NCBI GenBank assembly: GCA_022615215.1
Contig: JAKEHD010000302.1
Coordinates: forward strand, 1 to 7,379
DNA from: Blastocatellia bacterium
Lineage (GTDB): Bacteria > Acidobacteriota > Blastocatellia > UBA7656
Length of the DNA stretch: 7,379 nt
Direction: 5' to 3'
Part shown: one piece after another, positions 1 through 4,746 of the stretch
Numbering within the stretch: position 1 is the first letter of the stretch
How the letters are laid out: the number at the start of each line of letters is the position of its first letter
The notes under the pieces: generated by a model
The model's database searches: none
Told to the model about the DNA's origin: nothing
The model's input: only the letters and a program-made list of their open reading frames with translations
Program-made: the position numbers and the translations under genes

Positions 1-2
1 AA

Positions 3-29
3 GAAGAAAGAAATCTCTGAAGAAAGAAA
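3..29. repeat. Short purine-rich direct repeat at the left edge
   Basis: GAAGAAAGAAA occurs perfectly at 3-13 and 19-29, a 16-base period. It lies downstream of the last YHS gene in a purine-rich stretch of the plus strand (pyrimidine-rich on the transcribed-sense strand). It may be low-complexity sequence only; the stretch is cut by the window edge. Confidence 0.5.
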
Positions 30-73
30 AAGGGCGGCGCACTCCACATAAGCGTTCCTCTCTGGAAAAATTT

Positions 74-352
74 TCATTTTGCCCCGCGCGCAGTATAGCT
101 ACAGACCTCATATATCCAAAACACAACTATCGAGTTAATAGAAGTCGTGGCGATTGACCTACACACAACCGCCAGCGCCGCTACACCGGGTTTGCGCCGG
201 ACTTGCCGACGAAATTGCTCAGGGTTCTGATCGAATTTGTTCTTGCAGCCCTGCGAGCAAAAGTAATAGGTCTCTTCCTGATACTCTGATCGCCCGGCAG
301 CATTTTGCTCGTCTATTTGCATACCGCAGGCGGGATCAGTATGTGTTGTCAT
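74..352 (-). CDS. Small YHS-domain protein (probable metal-binding protein), last complete gene of the operon
   Basis: A 92-residue protein. Residues 5-48 form a complete YHS domain: the opening DPACGM motif (Cys9) and the closing YYFCSQGCKNKF block with Cys32 and Cys36 in a CxxxC arrangement, followed by the usual NPEQF. YHS domains are short Cys-containing modules found in P1B-ATPases and small heavy-metal proteins and are thought to bind soft metals. No signal peptide or N-terminal membrane segment is seen, so it is probably cytosolic. The start is supported by AAGGGGA about 7 bases upstream. It follows the MFS gene by 51 bases on the same strand. Residues 50-92 match nothing I recognise; a hydrophobic stretch near residues 56-84 is broken by polar residues, so this tail may be a run-on past the ancestral stop. 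Metal specificity cannot be read from the sequence. Confidence 0.85.
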   Translation of the reverse strand: MTTHTDPACGMQIDEQNAAGRSEYQEETYYFCSQGCKNKFDQNPEQFRRQVRRKPGVAALAVVCRSIATTSINSIVVFWIYEVCSYTARGAK

Positions 353-403
353 TGCGTTTCCCCTTTCTTCATGTCGTCCATTTCGATCAATCGTCTGTCA
401 TCT

Positions 404-1687
404 CTAAGATCGCTCGCTTTCGGCAAATCGCTCGCGGTTCCGGCTCCTCCTCGCACGGGTTCGCCAACCGATGGGAATCCCTATGCCGACCAGAAATACT
501 CCAACCAGTAGGAACGGCGCTCCGGCATACCAGGCGAAGAGCAACACCCCAAGCATCGGGCCGCCAGCCTGGCCGAGACTGTTGGTCGCATTCTGTATGC
601 CGAGCGCGGCACCTTTGCTTTCGCCGCTTCGCTTCGAGATCAATGCCAGGAGATTCGGGGTGATAAAAGCCATCCCAAGCGCCACCAGACCGACCACGCC
701 CAAGACCAGCGCGGTCCTGCGAACCAATAAAAGCATCGCGAGGCTGCCTCCCATCAAAATGAAGCCGAAAGCGATCTGCTGTATTTCGCTGACGCGCTTT
801 GCAAGGTAGCCGGTCGCGCCTATTTGAAAGACGGCCATTACCAGTCCGCATACCGTAAAGACGGCCGCCAATTGAGCAGGCCCGTAGTTCAAAATCTCCA
901 GCGCATAGAGCGCAAACGTGGTTTCAAACATCGCAAGGCCAAACTGGCCTGCCAGCGCAAGCCCAAGAAGCGGCTTCAGCCTCCTGCCCAGATCGCTCCA
1001 CGCAACTGCCAGGCTGTCACTCCCGGTAATCGCCGTGTGCGAGGGCAGCGATTCGGGCAACCATCGAACTGCTACCGGAATCACGAGAATCGCCAACGCC
1101 GCTGCCGCAAAGAACGGGACGGAAAAACTATCTATCATGAAGTGGCCATAGCGCAGCGAGAAATGGAGGTCTGTACGGGCCAGTGCTCCGCCCAGAGATG
1201 GCCCGACCACAACGCCCAGGCTCACCGATGCACCCAGCCAGGCCATTCCGCGTGCGCGTTCTTCTTCAGTTGTTGTGTCGGCCACAAACGCGGTCGCTGC
1301 CGGCAAGGTCGCCGATGACAAAATGCCGCCGAGTATGCGCGCGCCGTAAAGGAGATTCAAAGAGGTCGCCACGCCAAAGAGCAACTGCGCGATTGCATAG
1401 CCTGCGATGCCTGTCAGGACCATGGGTCTTCTGCCAATACGATCCGACAACCGCCCCCATAACGGCGCGAAGAACAATTGCATCAGCACGTATACGCTGG
1501 TCAGAGCCCCGACATGCATGGCCACCGCATCACGCGATGCCCCTTCTGCCAGCGTCAGGCGCTCGGTGTAAAAGGGCAGCACCGGCAGCGTGATTCCGAA
1601 GCCGATCATCACTGTAAACAAACAGATCAGAAGTACCAGCAAAGGCTTCTTCATCACGCCAGTAGAATTCGATTGTCTCGACATCAT
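404..1687 (-). CDS. MFS efflux transporter, TetA/DHA1-like
   Basis: A 427-residue protein with about 12 hydrophobic segments, the normal size for a 12-TM major facilitator superfamily antiporter. Motif A of the loop between TM2 and TM3 is seen as GRLSDRIGRRP (residues 78-88). Motif C, typical of drug/H+ antiporters, is seen in TM5 as GVVVGPSLGG (about 158-167). Both halves look intact, with no frameshift. The likely role is proton-driven export of a small molecule across the inner membrane, and the closest familiar type is the TetA/multidrug branch. Its place in a copper operon suggests a metal complex, metallophore or toxic co-stressor as substrate, but that is inference. The start at 1687 has only a weak upstream GAG; a later Met at residue 12 (MKKPLLVLL) directly before TM1 is an alternative start. 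It lies 82 bases after the GAPDH-YHS gene, so it is not overlap-coupled like the genes before it. Confidence 0.88.
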   Translation of the reverse strand: MMSRQSNSTGVMKKPLLVLLICLFTVMIGFGITLPVLPFYTERLTLAEGASRDAVAMHVGALTSVYVLMQLFFAPLWGRLSDRIGRRPMVLTGIAGYAIAQLLFGVATSLNLLYGARILGGILSSATLPAATAFVADTTTEEERARGMAWLGASVSLGVVVGPSLGGALARTDLHFSLRYGHFMIDSFSVPFFAAAALAILVIPVAVRWLPESLPSHTAITGSDSLAVAWSDLGRRLKPLLGLALAGQFGLAMFETTFALYALEILNYGPAQLAAVFTVCGLVMAVFQIGATGYLAKRVSEIQQIAFGFILMGGSLAMLLLVRRTALVLGVVGLVALGMAFITPNLLALISKRSGESKGAALGIQNATNSLGQAGGPMLGVLLFAWYAGAPFLLVGVFLVGIGIPIGWRTRARRSRNRERFAESERS

Positions 1688-1769
1688 CTCGTTGCTTTTC
1701 CCGCGCAGATACCGGTCCTTTTTGGGAAGCGAATGAAAGACTCACTCCACAATCTGCCCCGGCCAAAAG

Positions 1770-2261
1770 TTAATGTTCGCGCGGCGTTGCTCGCAGAAAG
1801 CGATCCGGGTCTAAGGCGAATAGCTGCTCGCAAGCCGAGGAACAGAAATAATAAGTCCAGCCTTCGTATTGACCGGCAATAAAGGAATGGCCCGTCACGG
1901 AGTGTTTCTCTCCGCCTTGAAGGATCACTTTCACGCCCGCTGATCTATACATATCCAGGTTCCTGGCAGTGATCCCTTTTGGCGTGCAATCGGCCACGAC
2001 ATCCACCTGCTCCAACAGATCGTTTAGATTGCCCGCAACCGGGATGCCTGCTCTCTCCATCTCGGCAGCCTTCTCCGGCAAGGATGCATAAACCGGTATC
2101 CCGAGCACAACGGCCGTTTTAAGCCGATAGTCGCTGACAATATCGTTCACTCCCGCAAGCTCCATGTCTGGTTGCAACCGGACGGCATCAGCTACTCTTT
2201 TGCCGATCACGCCGTAGCCATTGACTGCCACTCTTACTTTTCCGCTCTTCTTGTTTGTCAT
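1770..2261 (-). CDS. Chimeric protein: N-terminal half of type II (archaeal-type) GAPDH joined to a partial YHS domain
   Basis: A 163-residue ORF. Residues 8 to about 125 read as the N-terminal NAD(P)-binding half of type II glyceraldehyde-3-phosphate dehydrogenase: VAVNGYGVIGKRVADAV with the GxGxxG loop at 15-20, then VADCTPKGI (89-97) and the hallmark LQGGEKH (114-120). Type II GAPDH is normally about 340 residues with its catalytic Cys near 140 in an SCNTT motif; that motif and the whole catalytic domain are absent. From about residue 126 the protein becomes the second half of a YHS domain: YEGWTYYFCSSACEQLF with Cys140 and Cys144, then DPDRFL. The first half of YHS (DPxCGM) is missing. 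It cannot be a working GAPDH. It could bind a nucleotide, bind metal through CxxxC, or be a deletion relic. Translation is plausible: AGGAG lies 9 bases before the ATG, which overlaps the upstream stop as ATGA. Confidence 0.8.
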   Translation of the reverse strand: MTNKKSGKVRVAVNGYGVIGKRVADAVRLQPDMELAGVNDIVSDYRLKTAVVLGIPVYASLPEKAAEMERAGIPVAGNLNDLLEQVDVVADCTPKGITARNLDMYRSAGVKVILQGGEKHSVTGHSFIAGQYEGWTYYFCSSACEQLFALDPDRFLRATPREH

Positions 2262-2440
2262 ACTTCACATCTCCTTTTTGTTCCGTTCATTTTGCCAGCA
2301 CCCTTGCTAACTCGATCAGCATCTATCAGTACTATCTCCGCTGACTGCCCGCTTAACAGCAACGCATGGGCGAAGGTAGCGCCCACACTGCCGACACCCA
2401 CAATAGCAACCCGGATCGGTTTTGAGCGCTCTTCAATCAC
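2258..2440 (-). CDS. Truncated L-lactate/malate dehydrogenase N-terminal fragment
   Basis: A 60-residue ORF starting with GTG. Residues 8-44 match the first beta-alpha-beta unit of the L-lactate/malate dehydrogenase family very well: IRVAIVGVGSVGATFAHALL with the GxGxxG loop (GVGSVG), then EIVLIDADR, whose Asp would contact the NAD ribose. A full enzyme is about 310-320 residues with a catalytic Arg and His, all absent here. After ADR the similarity stops, and the last 16 codons look like former intergenic sequence that carries the ribosome binding site of the next gene. The start is supported by AAGGTGA about 7-8 bases upstream, inside the preceding methyltransferase gene, whose stop it overlaps by 8 bases. 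It is probably a gene remnant, though it is open and has translation signals. No catalytic activity is possible; whether a stable peptide is made is unknown. Confidence 0.68.
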   Translation of the reverse strand: MIEERSKPIRVAIVGVGSVGATFAHALLLSGQSAEIVLIDADRVSKGAGKMNGTKRRCEV

Positions 2441-3182
2441 CCGGTCTCACCTTTCTTTCACTTCGGGCACGACCTGGCTCATTGATCCGAATTGGAGCCG
2501 GTTGATAATCGACAGCCTCATCATTCCCGGCTCTTTGAAAGAGGTCGCTCAGGCGCGGGAAGAAAGCAGGCTTGTTCGCCGCATAGCGTGTGTACTCCTC
2601 GCCGAACTCCGCCATGACATCGCGCTCTTCACGCCGGGCCAGCCGCGCGTACATCCATACCAGTACCGGAAACATCACGAGCGTCAACAAAGTCGGCCAC
2701 TGAAACAGGAAACCGAGCATGATCAGAATGAAGCCGCCATACTGCGGATGGCGAACATAAGCATAAGCGCCGCTCGTTGCCAGTTTATGATTCTTCTGCG
2801 CCTCGTGCAGCACCTTCCACGCCGACGAAAGCAGCAGGAATCCTCCGCCTATCAGAACGTAGCTGACTATGTGAAACACGTCGGAATGAGCATCTCCTTT
2901 CAAGCCGAACAGCGTGTGCCAGAGATGCCCTGCATTGTGCGAGAAGAGGTCTAACTGCGGGAACTGTTTGCCCAGCCATCCCGAAAGCAAATAGATCGTC
3001 AACGGGAATCCGTACATCTCCGTAAAGAGCGCGACGATAAAGGCCGAGAATGCGCCGAGCGAGCGCCAGTCTCTATTTGTGCGCGGATGTGTGAAGCTGA
3101 AGGCGAATATAATAAAGACCAGCGAGTTGATTATTACCAACAGCCAGAGTCCATAAGAGGGTATGCCATTCATGTGGTTCAT
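2433..3182 (-). CDS. Isoprenylcysteine carboxyl methyltransferase (ICMT/PEMT)-family membrane protein
   Basis: A 249-residue integral membrane protein with about five hydrophobic segments (near residues 10-30, 42-66, 103-121, 150-160 and 162-178). The C-terminal region holds the family signature: SGAYAYVRHPQYGG (about 137-150) with the RHPxY motif that contacts S-adenosylmethionine, then EERDVMAEFGEEYTRY (185-200) with the conserved acidic pair. In eukaryotes ICMT methylates prenylated cysteines; bacterial homologues have no established substrate, so only the family assignment is firm. Homologues recur beside heavy-metal ATPases and DUF2933 proteins, as here. The start is fixed by AGGAGG 6 bases upstream, inside the end of the DUF2933 gene, and by the ATGA overlap. 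The last 45 residues (from about 205) are a polar tail with no visible motif. Confidence 0.87.
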   Translation of the reverse strand: MNHMNGIPSYGLWLLVIINSLVFIIFAFSFTHPRTNRDWRSLGAFSAFIVALFTEMYGFPLTIYLLSGWLGKQFPQLDLFSHNAGHLWHTLFGLKGDAHSDVFHIVSYVLIGGGFLLLSSAWKVLHEAQKNHKLATSGAYAYVRHPQYGGFILIMLGFLFQWPTLLTLVMFPVLVWMYARLARREERDVMAEFGEEYTRYAANKPAFFPRLSDLFQRAGNDEAVDYQPAPIRINEPGRARSERKVRPGD

Positions 3183-3490
3183 ATCCCACCTCCTTGTGAT
3201 TTGTGCCGATGGTGTTCGCCCTCACCGACGGTTTCTTTCCCGCCTCCGCTGTGACTGCCGTGCCCGCGATGCAAAAAGAGATGCAGCAGCGGGCACAGAA
3301 GCAACAACAAGAATGGCAGGATGCCGAATAAATGGGCTCTGTGCTCCGTCCACAAGAAGAAGCCTGCGATGCCTAAAAAAACCAGCAGCGCCCAACCGGC
3401 CCGCGTCTGAAACAATCCGGGAGTCTGAGGCGCATGGTCTTCCTTCTGAGGCGCATGGTCTTCCTTTTGATTCCCTTCTTTGTTATTCAT
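3179..3490 (-). CDS. DUF2933-type small membrane protein
   Basis: A 103-residue protein. A polar N-terminal part (1-28) contains a duplicated heptapeptide, KEDHAPQ twice (residues 9-22). It is followed by two hydrophobic segments (about 31-47 and 54-73) and a His-rich end: CPLLHLFLHRGHGSH (66-80), then EHHRHK. The CPLxHLFxHxGHG pattern is what identifies the DUF2933 family, small proteins found mostly near copper and other heavy-metal resistance genes. Function is unknown; the Cys/His cluster after the second membrane segment suggests metal binding at the membrane face. The start at 3490 is chosen because AGGAGG lies 6 bases before it; a longer in-frame reading from 3559 has no such site and adds 23 residues that do not resemble the family. 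Its end carries the ribosome binding site of the methyltransferase gene and overlaps it as ATGA. Confidence 0.85.
   Translation of the reverse strand: MNNKEGNQKEDHAPQKEDHAPQTPGLFQTRAGWALLVFLGIAGFFLWTEHRAHLFGILPFLLLLLCPLLHLFLHRGHGSHSGGGKETVGEGEHHRHKSQGGGI
3425..3466. repeat. Perfect tandem duplication, 2 x 21 bp, inside the DUF2933 gene
   Basis: Two identical 21-base units, each beginning CTGAGGCGCATGG and ending TCTTCCTT, lie back to back at 3425-3445 and 3446-3466. On the minus strand each encodes the heptapeptide KEDHAPQ, so the duplication keeps frame and adds one extra His-containing unit to the polar N-terminus. Complete identity at the DNA level points to a recent slippage or duplication event. 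Confidence 0.9.
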
Positions 3491-3600
3491 AACTTTCCTC
3501 CTGTCGCTCAACCTGACGGACGCAATGAGCATCCACCCCGCAGCCGAATCCGCACTCAATGGCCGAGGGCTTACCTAAATTCAACCGGCCGATTCGCGTC

Positions 3601-3888
3601 CTAACTTTGACCGGCGCTTTTGGCCTTGCCGCCCCTGAGAGCGAACACGTTGTAGAGCGGCACCCAGACGAGCGCCAGATACCAGCCATATCCGTAGCTT
3701 TCTACCAGACCCAGCAAGAAGCTTTTCCAGGTGAGCCACTGAAAGCCGGGCAAGAGGGCTTGCCAGGCCCGGAACATCGCGTGCTCAGGAAACAACAGAT
3801 CGAACGCGACGCACAACACGAAAGAGATAGCCAGGAACAGACTGGTCGCATTACCAACTGCCACTAATGAAAGCCCCTGTTTCATCAT
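3601..3888 (-). CDS. DUF5676-type small membrane protein
   Basis: A 95-residue protein with two or three hydrophobic segments (about residues 14-33, 52-62 and 67-84). The text SLFLAISFVLCVAFDLLFPE, then LLPGFQWLTWKSFLLGLVES and YGYGWYLALVWVPLYNVFA, is characteristic of the DUF5676 membrane protein family, which commonly sits next to YHS proteins and copper ATPases. The function is not known. A Cys in the first membrane segment is the only obvious soft-metal ligand. The start is either of two adjacent Met codons (3888 or 3885), and the first overlaps the stop of the YHS gene as ATGA. There is only a weak GGGGTGA-like site upstream, so translation probably depends on coupling to the YHS gene. 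Confidence 0.83.
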   Translation of the reverse strand: MMKQGLSLVAVGNATSLFLAISFVLCVAFDLLFPEHAMFRAWQALLPGFQWLTWKSFLLGLVESYGYGWYLALVWVPLYNVFALRGGKAKSAGQS

Positions 3889-4223
3889 TTCACCCCCATC
3901 TCGCCGGCATAACGCTCCGGCGCGGCATCGAATTTATCCAGACAGTTCCGGGAACAGAACCTGTATTCCCGGCCCTCATACATCCGGCTGTAACCCGTCA
4001 CGGGATCGACTTCCATGCCGCACACAGGATCCCTCGGACTGGCGCTGACGCTCCCTTGCGTCCCTTGTTCTACATGGCTGCCATGAGCCATTCCGCCTCC
4101 GCCTGATGTGCCATGACCGCCGTGTCCTCCGTGACCGCCATGAACCGTGTGCGCGCCGCATCCGTAGCGCATCATGAAGTAGAACAACGCTCCGAAAACC
4201 AGGAGCCACAATAACCCTGACAT
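3885..4223 (-). CDS. Membrane-anchored YHS-domain protein with His/Gly-rich linker
   Basis: A 112-residue protein in three parts. Residues 3-19 form one hydrophobic anchor (LLWLLVFGALFYFMM). Residues 21-50 are a low-complexity linker with HGG repeated, plus further His and Met residues, which would bind metal loosely. Residues 64-106 are a full YHS domain with DPVCGM (Cys68) and YRFCSRNCLDKF (Cys90, Cys94), then APERYA. The layout suggests a metal-binding module held at the inner membrane, able to collect or hand over metal near CopA. The start is supported by AAAGGGGTGA just upstream of the ATG. It is separated from the cupredoxin gene by 145 bases, the largest gap in the operon, and overlaps the DUF5676 gene by four bases. 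Topology and metal identity are inferred only. Confidence 0.88.
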   Translation of the reverse strand: MSGLLWLLVFGALFYFMMRYGCGAHTVHGGHGGHGGHGTSGGGGMAHGSHVEQGTQGSVSASPRDPVCGMEVDPVTGYSRMYEGREYRFCSRNCLDKFDAAPERYAGEMGVK

Positions 4224-4368
4224 AACTCACCCCTTTCCGGCCGTGAGAGGAGGTGATGAAATCCCCGTTCCCATATCGGCCTGTTTTCCTTTCGAGACCC
4301 GGCAATTATGTTGCGAGTCCCAACCGCTCCTATGTGGCGGCGGAAGTTTGGAAGACTTCACGACGCAG

Positions 4369-4746
4369 CTACTCAACGATCAGCCGGCCGCGAAACATGC
4401 CCATCTGACAGGCAAACTCGTATTCGCCGGGCTCCTCCGGCAGGAATTCGATAGCCACGGTTTCACCAGTGGGCAGCCTGGCGTTCTTGTTGAAATCCGG
4501 CAGAAGGACCATCTCCGAACAAGCGGCGGTTTCTTCGCGGCGGAAGTTCAGACGCACGGGCTTGCCACGCTCGACCACTATCAAATCCGGGGTGTAACCC
4601 CCTTTGACCAGAATCATTACCTCCTGATAGCCGCCGCTCGTCCTGGCCGCGCGCGTTCCTTTGGACCTCTTCAGCCAGAAGAACCAGGCGATGAAGGCGA
4701 TCAGCGAGAGTCCCATAATAGTTACAATCCAGCGATCCGGTGTCAT
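4369..4746 (-). CDS. Membrane-anchored cupredoxin-like protein
   Basis: A 125-residue protein. Residues 6-24 are a hydrophobic N-terminal anchor followed by positively charged residues. Residues 40-125 form a short cupredoxin-like domain: GYTPDLIVVERGKPVRLNF, then CSEMVLLPDF with Cys76, then GEYEFACQMGMFRGRLIVE with Cys113, Met115 and Met117. This matches the cupredoxin branch that accompanies, or is fused to, Cu+ ATPases. Its likely copper ligands are Cys and Met, with no His at the classical blue-copper positions. It probably sits on the outer face of the inner membrane and accepts or buffers exported copper. It is strongly coupled to copA: the start overlaps the copA stop as ATGA, and AGGAGG lies 6 bases upstream, inside the copA end. 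The polar pattern and length are normal for the family. Confidence 0.87.
   Translation of the reverse strand: MTPDRWIVTIMGLSLIAFIAWFFWLKRSKGTRAARTSGGYQEVMILVKGGYTPDLIVVERGKPVRLNFRREETAACSEMVLLPDFNKNARLPTGETVAIEFLPEEPGEYEFACQMGMFRGRLIVE

Noticed and set aside
1..73. A GC-rich stretch followed by a T-rich run on the minus strand that looks like a terminator after the last gene.
   Set aside because: No upstream arm pairs with the GC-rich part to make a stem, so an intrinsic terminator cannot be supported.
1..77. An open minus-strand frame starting at 77 with an ATGA overlap on the last YHS stop and running off the left edge (about 25 codons).
   Set aside because: It has no ribosome binding site, is low in complexity (Phe/Ser-rich from a pyrimidine tract), and too little is visible to call a gene.
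387..1766. Several other long frames on both strands within the MFS gene.
   Set aside because: They are out-of-frame shadows: Arg/Pro/Ala-rich, without domains, while the MFS reading has clear motifs from end to end.
3491..3559. An N-terminal extension of the DUF2933 protein by 23 residues.
   Set aside because: The AGGAGG site sits directly before the internal Met at 3490, and the extra residues do not fit the family.
4224..4368. A CATAAT hexamer on the minus strand in the gap before the anchored YHS gene, as a possible internal promoter.
   Set aside because: At 16-18 bases upstream there is no -35-like hexamer, so it is not better than chance.
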